From: Rhodospirillaceae bacterium UBA3470
GTDB taxonomy: Bacteria; Pseudomonadota; Alphaproteobacteria; Rhodospirillales; Casp-alpha2
Reading direction: 5' to 3'
DNA length: 43,192 nucleotides
NCBI GenBank assembly: GCA_002378125.1
Contig: DFRF01000136.1
Span: 1 to 43,192 of the forward strand
Shown here: piece by piece, positions 1 through 8,272 of the stretch
Numbering within the stretch: the first letter of the stretch is position 1
How the letters are laid out: each line of letters begins with the position of its first letter
Notes under the pieces: generated by a model
Told to the model about the DNA's origin: nothing
Seen by the model: the letters and a program-made list of their open reading frames with translations, nothing else
Database searches by the model: none
Position numbers and translations under genes: made by a program

Positions 1-128
1 AGAAGGCCGCCAAGAAAGCCGAAGTCCTAGCTGAAACCGATGTGGTCGAGGACGCGCCTGCAGAAGACGTCGAAGCGGCGGAAGATGCTCTAGCCCAGGA
101 TGCGACTGAAGAGGCTAAGGAAGACTGA
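1..128 (+). CDS. rpsA: C-terminal end of 30S ribosomal protein S1 (partial)
   Basis: An open frame enters the window and stops at TGA 126-128. The 41 visible residues are Lys/Ala-rich, then very acidic (many Glu, Asp and Ala), ending EEAKED. Only this low-complexity tail is present, so no S1 domain can be seen. The identification rests on context: in alphaproteobacteria rpsA commonly lies directly before sppA and ihfB, and S1 proteins in this group often end in a charged Ala/Lys/Glu tail. Another protein with a charged tail cannot be excluded. Confidence 0.6.
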   Translation, partial: KAAKKAEVLAETDVVEDAPAEDVEAAEDALAQDATEEAKED

Positions 129-196
129 CGTGACGGCGGGGTGGCGATCGACCTTCTTGCGTGGCCTTCGCCGGCCGTTCGAGAGTTGCACGTGTC

Positions 197-1108
197 ATGG
201 CGCGTAATCCGGCCGAGATTATAGACAGGCGCCGCCTTAAGCGACGTTTGAACTTTTGGCGCATCGCCGCTGTGGTGGCGGTGATCGCTGCGGTGCTGAC
301 GTTGGCCTCCAATTTTGAGGACACTGGTTTCTCGGACCATGTGGCTCGGCTCGAGATTTCGGGCATCATCCTTAACGATCCTGTCCGTGACAAGGCATTG
401 CGTAGGGTCGCTCGTCGGGGCGCCGTGAAGGCCCTCATCGTCGAGATTGACAGTCCCGGCGGAACTTTCGTCGGTGGTGAAGCCCTGTACAATCATCTGC
501 GCAGCGTCGCTGAGCAGAAGCCCGTGGTTGCCGTCATGGGTGGCACGGCCACTTCGGCGGCCTACATGGCGGCCATCGGGACCAGCCGGGTATTCGCCCA
601 TAACGGAACGGTCACCGGTTCCATCGGCGTGATCATGCAGACTGCGGATATCACTGGTATGCTGGAGAAGCTTGGGATCAAACCGGAAACGGTTAAGAGT
701 GGCCCTCTGAAGGCGCAACCTAACCCCATAGAGCCGTTTTTGCCTGCAGCGCGTGAAGCGACCGAGGTGGTGGTCGGCGATCTGTTCGCCATGTTCGTGG
801 ACATTGTGGCGACACGCCGGAAGATTGACCGGGACAAGGTGGTGGCGCTGTCGGATGGGCGCGTCTATTCGGGCCGGCAAGCCCGCAAGGCGGGACTTGT
901 CGACGCTATCGGCGGGGTGGCCGAAGCGCGCCGATGGCTCGCTGAAAATCACCAGGTTGACGCCGGTTTACCGTTGAAAGACTTGGATCTTCACGACGAC
1001 GACGAACCTTGGCGCTACTTCATCGATTCGGTGGTCGGAAAAACGCTTTTTTCTGAAAGGCTTAGACTTGACGGGGTGTTGTCTGTTTGGCAACCTAAGC
1101 TGAAATAG
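197..1108 (+). CDS. sppA: Signal peptide peptidase SppA, short (36 kDa) type
   Basis: Membrane-anchored serine protease of family S49 that degrades cleaved signal peptides. After a basic N-terminus (DRRRLKRRLNFWR) a single membrane segment spans about residues 23-38, placing the catalytic domain in the periplasm. The nucleophile Ser is in GGTATSAAY (Ser120) and the general-base Lys in SGPLKAQP (Lys172), the Ser/Lys dyad of bacterial SppA. At about 303 residues it is the single-domain form rather than the double-length E. coli form. The ATG at 197 is preferred because the protein then begins MARNPAEIIDRRR, as in relatives; an in-frame GTG at 161 would add 12 residues. Neither start has a strong ribosome-binding site. 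It lies between rpsA and ihfB, a conserved order. Confidence 0.9.
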   Translation: MARNPAEIIDRRRLKRRLNFWRIAAVVAVIAAVLTLASNFEDTGFSDHVARLEISGIILNDPVRDKALRRVARRGAVKALIVEIDSPGGTFVGGEALYNHLRSVAEQKPVVAVMGGTATSAAYMAAIGTSRVFAHNGTVTGSIGVIMQTADITGMLEKLGIKPETVKSGPLKAQPNPIEPFLPAAREATEVVVGDLFAMFVDIVATRRKIDRDKVVALSDGRVYSGRQARKAGLVDAIGGVAEARRWLAENHQVDAGLPLKDLDLHDDDEPWRYFIDSVVGKTLFSERLRLDGVLSVWQPKLK

Positions 1109-1239
1109 AAGATGAAAGATGGCGTTTGGTCCTGGATTTCAGGGCTCGCAGTCGCGAACATTGGCCAAGCCGGCCGCAGAGGCGAATGACGGTCGTCAAA
1201 GACGAACGCACAAGCGGGAGACCCAGGGGGTTTGAAGGC

Positions 1240-1524
1240 ATGACGAAATCGGAATTGATCGCGCGCTTGGCGGCGGCTAACCCGCATCTTTACCAACGCG
1301 ATGTGGAACGGATTGTTTCGACCATATTTGACGAGATTTCCGAGGCTTTGGCCCGGGGCGACCGGGTCGAATTGCGGGGCTTTGGCGCCTTTTCCGTGAA
1401 GTCCCGCGGCTCACGTGTGGGTCGAAACCCGCGCACCGGCGAAGCCGTCCAGGTGGCCGAAAAATTCACTCCCTACTTCAAGACTGGTAAGCAACTTCGC
1501 GAGAAGCTCAACACCGTTGGTTGA
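1240..1524 (+). CDS. ihfB: Integration host factor subunit beta
   Basis: Small (94 aa) HU/IHF-family DNA-bending protein that would pair with IHF-alpha to bend DNA at promoters and recombination sites. It begins MTKSELIARL, typical of IhfB, and contains the signature GRNPRTGEAV; Pro64 is the residue that intercalates at the kink. The frame is open further upstream to a GTG at 1126, but the 38 extra residues are not like the family, and ATG 1240 is preceded by a G-rich stretch (cccaggggg), so 1240 is taken as the start. It follows sppA with about 130 nt between, which could hold its own promoter. Confidence 0.93.
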   Translation: MTKSELIARLAAANPHLYQRDVERIVSTIFDEISEALARGDRVELRGFGAFSVKSRGSRVGRNPRTGEAVQVAEKFTPYFKTGKQLREKLNTVG

Positions 1525-1558
1525 GGGGGCGATCGCCAATCCCGGAGACTCGTGAGTC

Positions 1559-1945
1559 TTGAAAAAATTGAAAGTCGCGAAAGTTCTCTCGTTGGTATTG
1601 GTTCTGCCGGCGGGAATGGTCGCGGTTACATTCGCGGTCGTCAACCGCGGCCCGGTCACAATCGATTTCTGGCCCCTATCCATGGAGATGCAGGCGCCCC
1701 TGTCGGCGATGATTATGCTGTCACTCATTGTCGGTGTGATCTGGGGTGGCGTGGCGTCATGGTTGGCTGCCGGCACGGGCCGCAAGCATGCCCGTGACAC
1801 TGTGCAACGCGCAAATCAGGCAGAGAGCGAATTGCGGGACTTGAAGAACCGCGTCGCGCGCCTCGAATTGGAAGTTCGCGACGCTAAGGCGCCCTCCAAA
1901 ACTCCTGCCGGCCCGCAGGCGTTGCCGCCTGCGAATGTGGCCTGA
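1559..1945 (+). CDS. LapA-domain (DUF1049) inner-membrane protein
   Basis: A 128-residue protein with two predicted membrane segments (about residues 8-27 and 45-67), the first ending in the VNRGPVTIDFWP motif typical of the LapA/DUF1049 family. A cytoplasmic coiled coil follows (about 78-107; QAESELRDLKNRVARLELEV) and then a Pro/Ala-rich tail. In E. coli, LapA-type proteins work with LapB in lipopolysaccharide assembly; in alphaproteobacteria the gene commonly follows ihfB, as here. The start is TTG at 1559, since an in-frame stop lies just before it; ggag at 1544-1547 is a plausible ribosome-binding site. The exact role is not visible from the sequence. Confidence 0.8.
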   Translation: MKKLKVAKVLSLVLVLPAGMVAVTFAVVNRGPVTIDFWPLSMEMQAPLSAMIMLSLIVGVIWGGVASWLAAGTGRKHARDTVQRANQAESELRDLKNRVARLELEVRDAKAPSKTPAGPQALPPANVA

Positions 1946-1947
1946 TC

Positions 1948-2886
1948 ATGGACATTCTCGAGGCCCGGCACCTGTCCCAGGTCCTCGATTATGCGACCCT
2001 GGTCGACGCCCTGGAGGCGGCCTTTCGGTGCGACGTCGCCGTGCCGCCGCGCCATCATCATACAGTGCCCGTCGCCGACGGTCGGGATGCGACCCTTCTG
2101 CTCATGCCAGCTTGGGATGCCAACTACCTGGGCATTAAGACGGTGACCGTCATGCCCGAGAACGGGATCCTGGATTTGCCGGGAGTGCACGCCAACTATC
2201 AGCTCCTCGACCGCCGGACCGGAGCTATGCTTGCGCTTCTTGATGGGGCTGAGTTGACCGCCCGGCGGACTGCGGCAGCGTCCGCGTTGGCCTCGCGCTA
2301 CCTGTCCCGTCCGGAGGCGGCACGCCTTTTGATGGTCGGTACCGGCACTTTGGCGCCGCATCTCATTGGTGCGCATGCCTCGCAGCGCGCCCTTACCCAT
2401 GTGCAGGTCTGGGGTCGGCGGCCCGAACGAGCTGCGTCGGTGGTCGACGATGTGGACCTGCCCGGGGTTAATGTCGAGGCCGTTGCGGATCTGGAGTCAG
2501 CGGTGACGGACGCGGATATCATCTCTTGCGCCACCCTGTCCGCCGATCCGCTAATTCACGGCGACTGGATGTGCTCGGGCCAGCATCTGGACCTTGTGGG
2601 TGGGTTTACGCCACAGATGCGTGAGGCCGACGATACGGCCATTGCGAAAGCTCGGATATTTGTTGATACGGATGATGCTGTGCAGACGGCGGGGGACATT
2701 TGTGATCCATTGAAGAGTGGTGTCATTACCGACGCGGATATTCTGGGAACCCTGTTTACTCTGGCCCGAGGTGAAGCGCCCGCCGCACGGTCCACGGGTG
2801 ATGAGATCACCTTGTTTAAGTCCGCAGGCACCGCCATCGAGGACTTGGCAGGGGCGGTACTTGCTTATGAGCGAACGCAGGGTTAA
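1948..2886 (+). CDS. Ornithine cyclodeaminase / mu-crystallin family enzyme
   Basis: A 312-residue NAD(P)-dependent enzyme of the ornithine cyclodeaminase family. It shows LGIKTVTVMPEN (Lys64), the Arg-rich RRTAAASALAS segment (about 106-116), a dinucleotide-binding GTGTLAPH (131-138), GGFTPQMREAD with Asp228 at the catalytic-acid position, and the closing TLFKSAGTAIEDLA. Relatives include ornithine cyclodeaminase, alanine dehydrogenase, ketimine reductases and iminosuccinate reductase (BhcD), so the substrate cannot be assigned. The start codon lies 2 nt after the LapA-domain stop and pyrF follows 12 nt after its end, so it is probably co-transcribed with these housekeeping genes. A glyoxylate-type aminotransferase lies 5 kb away, but a link is speculative. 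Confidence 0.87.
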   Translation: MDILEARHLSQVLDYATLVDALEAAFRCDVAVPPRHHHTVPVADGRDATLLLMPAWDANYLGIKTVTVMPENGILDLPGVHANYQLLDRRTGAMLALLDGAELTARRTAAASALASRYLSRPEAARLLMVGTGTLAPHLIGAHASQRALTHVQVWGRRPERAASVVDDVDLPGVNVEAVADLESAVTDADIISCATLSADPLIHGDWMCSGQHLDLVGGFTPQMREADDTAIAKARIFVDTDDAVQTAGDICDPLKSGVITDADILGTLFTLARGEAPAARSTGDEITLFKSAGTAIEDLAGAVLAYERTQG

Positions 2887-2898
2887 AACCGCCCCATC

Positions 2899-3603
2899 AT
2901 GACACCGACAGATCGTATACTCGTTCCGCTCGACACCACGGACGTGAGTTGGGCGGCGAACCTTGCCGAGCGCCTGCGTGGGTACGTCGGAGGCATTAAG
3001 TTGGGCAAGGAATTCATTTCTGCGCATGGCCCTCAGGGTGTGCGCCAAGTAACCGGCGACCACCAGCCTCTCTTCCTAGATGTCAAATTTCACGATATCC
3101 CCAACACGGTGGCCGGTGCCATTCGCGCTATAGGCGCCCTGCGGCCGTTTATGGTCAACGTGCACGCCTGCGGTGGACGTGCCATGATGGAAGCTGCCGT
3201 GGCTGCGAACGACAAAGCCGGCGATGCCCGGCCTTTGATTATGGCGGTCACCGTGCTTACGTCCTTGGATGACGACGACCTAACGGAATTAGGCGTTCCC
3301 TCAAATGCCGGCGAACAGGCCGTACGCCTGGCCCGATTGGCCCAGGACTGCGGCGTGGACGGGGTGGTGTGCTCGCCAAAGGAGATCACGTTGCTGCGCG
3401 ATGCCTGCGGTCCGGACTTCAAGCTGGTCGTCCCGGGGATCCGGCCCGCATGGGCGTCCACAGACGATCAGAAACGCATTGCTACCCCCGCCGATGCCGT
3501 GGCCATGGGGGCGGATTATCTGGTCATCGGCCGGCCGATTACTGGCGCCAAAGATCCTGTTGCCGCGGCGGTGCGTGTCGGCGAGGAATTGGCCGCCATC
3601 TAA
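2899..3603 (+). CDS. pyrF: Orotidine 5'-phosphate decarboxylase
   Basis: Last step of UMP synthesis: decarboxylation of OMP. The 234-residue protein is of normal length for a bacterial PyrF. The catalytic Asp-x-Lys-x2-Asp tetrad motif is seen in LDVKFHDIPNT (Asp61, Lys63, Asp66), the substrate lysine region in GGIKLGKEF (about 31-39), and the phosphate-binding end in VPGIRP and YLVIGRPIT. It starts at ATG 2899, 12 nt after the preceding gene, and is followed by a GST gene in the same direction. All expected active-site residues are present. Confidence 0.96.
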   Translation: MTPTDRILVPLDTTDVSWAANLAERLRGYVGGIKLGKEFISAHGPQGVRQVTGDHQPLFLDVKFHDIPNTVAGAIRAIGALRPFMVNVHACGGRAMMEAAVAANDKAGDARPLIMAVTVLTSLDDDDLTELGVPSNAGEQAVRLARLAQDCGVDGVVCSPKEITLLRDACGPDFKLVVPGIRPAWASTDDQKRIATPADAVAMGADYLVIGRPITGAKDPVAAAVRVGEELAAI

Positions 3604-3629
3604 ATCAAAAAAATCTGAGGAGAAAATCA

Positions 3630-4235
3630 GTGAAGCTCTATGGATCGAATACATCGCCCTATGTCCGCAAGGTCCGGATACAGGCCCTGGAGGGCGAATA
3701 TTGGGATCAGATCGACTTCTTTGAAATAGCAACGGCGCCGACAAACCCGAACATGAACAACGTCAATCCCCTGAAGAAGGTGCCAGCTCTGGAGACAGAT
3801 GATGGGCAGGTGCTGTTTGATTCGCGGGTTGTCTGTGAATACCTGGACCAGGCGTTGGGCGGGGGCCGGACGTTTCCGGCGGACGGCGACGTCCGTTGGG
3901 AGGCGCTCCGGTTACAGGCGCTTGGCGATGGCCTTCTGGATGCGGCATTACTGGCGCGTTATGAGCATCTCCTGCGGCCAGCGTCAGCCCGTTGGAACGA
4001 CTGGTCCGACGGACAGATGATGAAGGTCGATGGGGCGCTTGCGGAAATGGAGCACAGTATGGCGTCGTTTGGCGATCGAATGGACATTGGCACTATCACC
4101 TTGGTCTGTGCGCTTGGCTATCTGGATTTTCGCTTCCCCAAGAAAGATTGGCGCGACAGCAATTCGGCCTTGGCCGACTGGTTCGAGGTGATGATGGCGC
4201 GGCCTTCGGTAAGCGGAACCGTCCCGCCGCAATAG
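3630..4235 (+). CDS. Glutathione S-transferase family protein
   Basis: A 201-residue GST with an N-terminal thioredoxin-like domain (about 1-80) and an all-helical C-terminal domain. The beginning MKLYGSNTSPYVRKVRI puts Ser9 at the position that activates glutathione in bacterial GSTs. NPLKKVPALETDDG (cis-Pro loop) and LFDSRVVCEYLDQ form the glutathione site. The GTG at 3630 is chosen because it gives this canonical beginning and follows a good ribosome-binding site (ctgaggaga); the same frame is open back into pyrF. It sits between pyrF and trpF. The substrate is unknown; it may act in detoxification or as a general thiol-transfer enzyme. Confidence 0.85.
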   Translation: MKLYGSNTSPYVRKVRIQALEGEYWDQIDFFEIATAPTNPNMNNVNPLKKVPALETDDGQVLFDSRVVCEYLDQALGGGRTFPADGDVRWEALRLQALGDGLLDAALLARYEHLLRPASARWNDWSDGQMMKVDGALAEMEHSMASFGDRMDIGTITLVCALGYLDFRFPKKDWRDSNSALADWFEVMMARPSVSGTVPPQ

Positions 4236-4264
4236 GTTCCGAAGACAATCGGGAGAAAGCATTC

Positions 4265-4906
4265 ATGACCTGTGCCGTGAAAATCTGTGGGCTTATGTCC
4301 GCCGACGCTGTTGACGCCTCCGTGGAAGCGGGCGCCGATATGGTCGGCTTTGTCTTTTTTCCTCCTTCGCCCCGCTCCCTCAGCGTTGCTGATGCGGCGG
4401 CCTTGACCGCTCGGGTGCCCGATCACGTGATGCGTGTCGCTTTGAGCGTGGATGCGGATGATACGCTGCTGGATGCGATCGCGGCGGATGCCGGCGTGGA
4501 TATGATGCAGTTCCATGGCCATGAACCCCTCGAGCGAATCAGCGAGGTGCGTGACCGTTATGGCCTTCCTGTCATGAAGGCCGTAGCCATTTCCGGTCCC
4601 GAGGACGTGACCCGAGGACACGCCTATGCGGACGTGGCCGACCGCCTCATGTTCGACGCCAAGCCGCCCATGGACGCGACGCGACCCGGCGGCAATGCAC
4701 TTTCCTTTGATTGGCAACTGATTGCGGGGGAGAGTTGGTCAAAACCCTGGATCTTGGCGGGGGGGCTGACGCCGCAGAATGTGGCCGATGCGATTGCCGC
4801 GTCCGGCGCGACGGCGGTGGATGTCTCGTCGGGTGTGGAGGATGCTCCCGGGGTCAAGAACCCTGAGAACATCCGAGGTTTCATCACCGCGGCGAAAGGC
4901 GCCTGA
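4265..4906 (+). CDS. trpF: Phosphoribosylanthranilate isomerase
   Basis: Third dedicated step of tryptophan synthesis: Amadori rearrangement of PRA to CdRP. The 213-residue TIM-barrel protein begins MTCAVKICGL with catalytic Cys8; the catalytic Asp is Asp131 in LMFDAKP; phosphate-binding loops are seen in ILAGGLTPQNV and AVDVSSGVE. Start ATG 4265 has a ribosome-binding site (cgggagaaagc); the open frame extends upstream into the GST gene but that part is out of family. In many alphaproteobacteria trpB and trpA follow directly; here a convergent CoA-transferase gene follows instead, so trpBA must be elsewhere. Confidence 0.96.
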   Translation: MTCAVKICGLMSADAVDASVEAGADMVGFVFFPPSPRSLSVADAAALTARVPDHVMRVALSVDADDTLLDAIAADAGVDMMQFHGHEPLERISEVRDRYGLPVMKAVAISGPEDVTRGHAYADVADRLMFDAKPPMDATRPGGNALSFDWQLIAGESWSKPWILAGGLTPQNVADAIAASGATAVDVSSGVEDAPGVKNPENIRGFITAAKGA

Positions 4907-5005
4907 ACTCAAGTAGCCTTGGTGTTGGTGTTGCGCCGACCGCTGTCGGAAATCTCCGTCATATGGTGGTTGCGGTTCGGTTTGGAGAAGATTCCTGCCT
5001 TACTT

Positions 5006-6214
5006 TTAAGCGGCGATCACCGCTCCGGCACCGATTAGGCTGTCGATTTTCTCGTTGTCGTAGCCGTATTCCGCAAGAACTAGCCGAGTATGCTGGCCAT
5101 AAATAGGCGCACCTCCGTCAATGACGCCGGGTGTTTTGGAGAACTTGATGGGCAGTCCGATGGTCTTGACCCGACCGGCGGTGGTGTGGTCCACCTCGAC
5201 GACCATTTCGCGTGCCTCGGTGTGGGGGTCTGCGTGCATTTGGTTGACGTCCATGACTGGGCCCGCGGGAATGCCGACGCGCTCCAACCTGGCTAGCCAA
5301 TGGGTCATTGGCTTGGTCTCGAAAACGCTGTTCAAGGTATCAATCAGGGCGTCGATATTGGCCATGCGCGCCGCGCTGTCGCTGAACCGCGGGTCGTCGT
5401 CCAGTTCTTGCAGGTTGGTGATCTCCAAAAGCCGTCCCCAGAGCCGCGTGTTCGAAGCACCCAGGTTGATCCACCCGTCGGCGCACTTGAATGCTTGGTA
5501 GGGGGTGTTCAAGGGATGGCGTGAGCCCATTGGGCCCGGCGCGAAGCCCGTCGCTAGAGCAATGGCGGATTGCCAATAGGTGTGCGTGATCCCAGCCTCA
5601 AAGAGTGAGGTGTCGACCATCTGGCCTTCTCCGGTCTTCAGTTTATAGGCGTAGGCCGAAACGATGCCTAGCGCGCCTAGAATACCCGCCGTGATATCGG
5701 TGATTGGCGCGCCGACCTTCACCGGTTCGCGCCCGGGAGCTTCGCCCGTGATGCTCATGAGCCCGCTCATACCCTGCGCGATCAAGTCGTAGCCGCCGCG
5801 TGGCGCGTAGGGGCCGGTGCGGCCAAAGCCCGAGATAGCGCAGTAGATGAGGCCCGGGTTGTCGACCTTTAGGTCGTTGTAGCCTAGGCCCAGCTTGGCC
5901 ATGGTGTCGGCGCGGTAGTTCTCGATGATGACGTCGGCGTTGGCCAGCATCCTCAGTAGGACCTCTTTGCCCTCGGTTTTCTTCAAATCGATAGCGACGC
6001 CACGCTTGTTGCGGTTCATCATCATGTAGGCCGCCGACTCGCCTGCGATATCGGGCGGCAGGAAACGGCGCGTGTCGTCGCCGTCGGGGACCCGCTCAAC
6101 CTTGATCACGTCAGCGCCCATGTCGGCGAGCATTCGCCCGCAAGTGGGCCCGGCCATGACGTGGGCCAGTTCGATTACTTTCATGCCCGTCAAGGGCCCG
6201 CGATTGTCAGTCAT
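5006..6214 (-). CDS. CaiB/BaiF family (class III) CoA transferase
   Basis: A 402-residue family III CoA transferase, which moves CoA between carboxylic acids through aspartyl-CoA anhydride intermediates. The start MTDNRGPLTGMKVIELAHVMAGP is typical, followed by GADVIKVE and NKRGVAIDLK. The nucleophilic Asp is Asp173 in GAPITDITAGILGALG. ATG 6214 is preferred over upstream in-frame codons because it has aagg 8-12 nt before it and the extra residues do not fit the family. It is the last gene of a leftward set with a crotonase (26 nt upstream) and a glyoxylate-type aminotransferase. Carnitine, 2-hydroxyacids or dicarboxylates are family substrates; the actual one is not readable here. Confidence 0.93.
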   Translation of the reverse strand: MTDNRGPLTGMKVIELAHVMAGPTCGRMLADMGADVIKVERVPDGDDTRRFLPPDIAGESAAYMMMNRNKRGVAIDLKKTEGKEVLLRMLANADVIIENYRADTMAKLGLGYNDLKVDNPGLIYCAISGFGRTGPYAPRGGYDLIAQGMSGLMSITGEAPGREPVKVGAPITDITAGILGALGIVSAYAYKLKTGEGQMVDTSLFEAGITHTYWQSAIALATGFAPGPMGSRHPLNTPYQAFKCADGWINLGASNTRLWGRLLEITNLQELDDDPRFSDSAARMANIDALIDTLNSVFETKPMTHWLARLERVGIPAGPVMDVNQMHADPHTEAREMVVEVDHTTAGRVKTIGLPIKFSKTPGVIDGGAPIYGQHTRLVLAEYGYDNEKIDSLIGAGAVIAA

Positions 6215-6240
6215 TTCTTTTTTCCTTAAGTCTGGTCGGT

Positions 6241-7047
6241 TCAGCGACCGGTGAATTTCGGTTTCCTCTTGTCTAGGAATGCTTGGTAGCCCACCCGGAA
6301 GTCGTCCGTATCGTAGCAATCGAAACCTTCGTCTAGTTCCGCATCCGTGAGCGGCACGGGGTCGGCAAGCCGGTCCAAAAATTTCTTGTGCCAGCGGTGT
6401 ACTAGAGGCGCGCCGGCGGCGATGCGCTGTGCCGTAGCCATAGCCTCTTCGGTAACTTGGACGTCGGGGACGACGCGGCTGACGATACCCATGCGCTCGG
6501 CCTCGGCCGATCCCATAATCCGGCCCTCCAGTAGGATCTCAAGCGCGCGGCCAGGACCCACCAGTTCTTTGAGCGCGCCAATTTCTTGGTAGGCCATGAC
6601 TAAGCCCAGCTTGGCGATGGGCGCGCCGAATCGGCTAGATTCGCCACAGATGCGGATGTTGCAAAGCCCGGCGATCTCTAGCCCGCCTCCAACACAGATG
6701 CCGTGGATCATGGCGATCGTCGGATGTGGCATGGATTTCAGCGCCTGGATGGTACCGTGCATGAGGACGCCATACTGTTTGGCTTGTCTAGCATTGGATC
6801 GATCTGTTTTGAACTCGGAGATATCGTTACCGGGCCCGAAGGCTCTCTCTCCGGCGCCCCGGATAACCACGCAGCGCACGCTCTCATCCGCACCCAGTTC
6901 GCGGAATACGTCGCCCATGCGGCCCCACATAGGCTTGGTGAAGGCGTTGAGCTTGTGCGGGCGGTTGAACGTGACGGTGACTATTCCGTCGCCATCCCGG
7001 TCCACCAGAACGGTGTCCATGACGTCTTCTTCGGTAATCGCAGGCAT
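6241..7047 (-). CDS. Enoyl-CoA hydratase/isomerase (crotonase) family protein with an atypical active site
   Basis: A 268-residue crotonase-fold protein acting on an acyl-CoA. Visible are FNRPHKLNAF near the start, the oxyanion-hole region GERAFGPGNDISEF (66-79), and HGICVGGGLEIAG (115-127) holding the first catalytic Glu (Glu124). At the place of the second hydratase Glu (usually P-E in the FGxPE motif) it has FGAPIAKLGL, so Ile144 replaces Glu. A simple syn-hydratase is therefore unlikely, and isomerase, decarboxylase or dehydratase activity is possible. It starts at ATG 7047 behind a strong site (ggaggg); an inner ATG at 7020 is an alternative. It begins 2 nt after the aminotransferase stop, so the two are one transcription unit. 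Confidence 0.88.
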   Translation of the reverse strand: MPAITEEDVMDTVLVDRDGDGIVTVTFNRPHKLNAFTKPMWGRMGDVFRELGADESVRCVVIRGAGERAFGPGNDISEFKTDRSNARQAKQYGVLMHGTIQALKSMPHPTIAMIHGICVGGGLEIAGLCNIRICGESSRFGAPIAKLGLVMAYQEIGALKELVGPGRALEILLEGRIMGSAEAERMGIVSRVVPDVQVTEEAMATAQRIAAGAPLVHRWHKKFLDRLADPVPLTDAELDEGFDCYDTDDFRVGYQAFLDKRKPKFTGR

Positions 7048-7049
7048 GA

Positions 7050-8225
7050 TCAGCCCTCCGCCGTTTTGGTCAGGTAGGCCATGGCCTGGGCGACGCCGCC
7101 CTTCTGGTGTGGCACGTCAGCAAGGCTTAGGCCCATCTCCACGCCCGATAGCGCTCCAATGAGGGTGAGTTCGTTGATCTCGCCCAGGTGTCCGATCCGG
7201 AAAATCTTGCCCTTCAACTTGCCAAGCCCTGTACCCAGCGACATATCGAAGTTGTCCAGGATCACCTTGCGGACCACATCGGCGTCGACGCCGTCCGGCA
7301 TCATAACGCCGGTCAGCACGCTGGAGTACTCGTCGGGGTTGTTGCACAGCACTTCCATGCCCCAAGCTTGCACGGCGCGGCGAGTGGCCTCGGCCATGCG
7401 GTCGTGCCGGGCGAAGACCTTGTCCAAACCTTCCTCGTTCAGCATGGCGAGGGATTCCTGCAACCCGAACAGTAAGTTAGTCGCCGGAGTATAGGGGAAG
7501 TAGCCCGATTCGTTGTTGTCGATCATCGCCTGCCAGTCCCAGTAGGACCGCGTCAGCTTGTTGGATTTGGAAACTTTTAAGGCCTTGTCGCTGATTGTGT
7601 TGAAGCCGAGGCCTGGCGGCAGCATGAGGCCTTTCTGCGAGCCACTGACAGTCACGTCGACGTCCCAGGCATCGTGCTGATAGGCCATGGAGCCGAGCGA
7701 GGAGATCGTGTCCACCATCAACAGCGCCGGATGCCCTGCCGCATCCATGGAAGCGCGCACGTTCGGCACGTTTGAGGTGACGCCCGTGGAGGTCTCGTTG
7801 TGGACCATGCAGACGGCCTTGTAGGTGTGGCCGTTGTCAGCACGCAGTTTTTCCTCGACCTGGCCGGCGTTGACGCCAGAGCGCCAATCGCCGTCGACAA
7901 ACTCGATTTCAAGGCCAAGCTTACCGGCCAGTTCCTGCCATAGGGAGGCGAAATGTCCGGTTTCAAACATGAGGACCTTGTCGCCCGGGCTCAATGTGTT
8001 CACTAAAGCTGCTTCCCACGCGCCGGTGCCTGATGAGGGGAAAATGATCACGTGGCTTTCCGTGCCGAAGACGGGTTTGATGTCTCTCAAGACATTCAGG
8101 CCCAGTTCCGCGAACTCGGGGCCGCGATGGTCGATGACGGCCCGGTCCATGGCACGAAGAACGCGGTCAGGGACGGGACTGGGGCCGGGAATCTGCAGGA
8201 AGTGGCGTCCGGGGCGAAAATCCAT
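7050..8225 (-). CDS. Serine/alanine/aspartate-glyoxylate-type aminotransferase (class V, PLP)
   Basis: A 391-residue fold-type I PLP enzyme of the SgaA/AGAT group. Features: FLQIPGPSPVP at the start, IDHRGPEF, PSSGTGAWEAAL (phosphate-binding, about 63-74), VHNETSTGV, the cofactor Asp in MVDTISSLGS (Asp172), the Schiff-base Lys in GSQKGLMLPPG (Lys198), and the Arg of FRIGHLGE near the C-terminus. Family members use glyoxylate as amino acceptor with serine, alanine or aspartate (BhcA) as donor; these cannot be separated by eye. ATG 8225 has a strong site (ggagg). It is the first leftward gene, diverging from the FAD/Fe-S dehydrogenase-like gene, which could supply a 2-oxoacid such as glyoxylate. 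Confidence 0.9.
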   Translation of the reverse strand: MDFRPGRHFLQIPGPSPVPDRVLRAMDRAVIDHRGPEFAELGLNVLRDIKPVFGTESHVIIFPSSGTGAWEAALVNTLSPGDKVLMFETGHFASLWQELAGKLGLEIEFVDGDWRSGVNAGQVEEKLRADNGHTYKAVCMVHNETSTGVTSNVPNVRASMDAAGHPALLMVDTISSLGSMAYQHDAWDVDVTVSGSQKGLMLPPGLGFNTISDKALKVSKSNKLTRSYWDWQAMIDNNESGYFPYTPATNLLFGLQESLAMLNEEGLDKVFARHDRMAEATRRAVQAWGMEVLCNNPDEYSSVLTGVMMPDGVDADVVRKVILDNFDMSLGTGLGKLKGKIFRIGHLGEINELTLIGALSGVEMGLSLADVPHQKGGVAQAMAYLTKTAEG

Positions 8226-8272
8226 AGAAGGTCCTCCGTTCAGGGCTGCTTTTGAGCCGTCATTCAGCTAAT

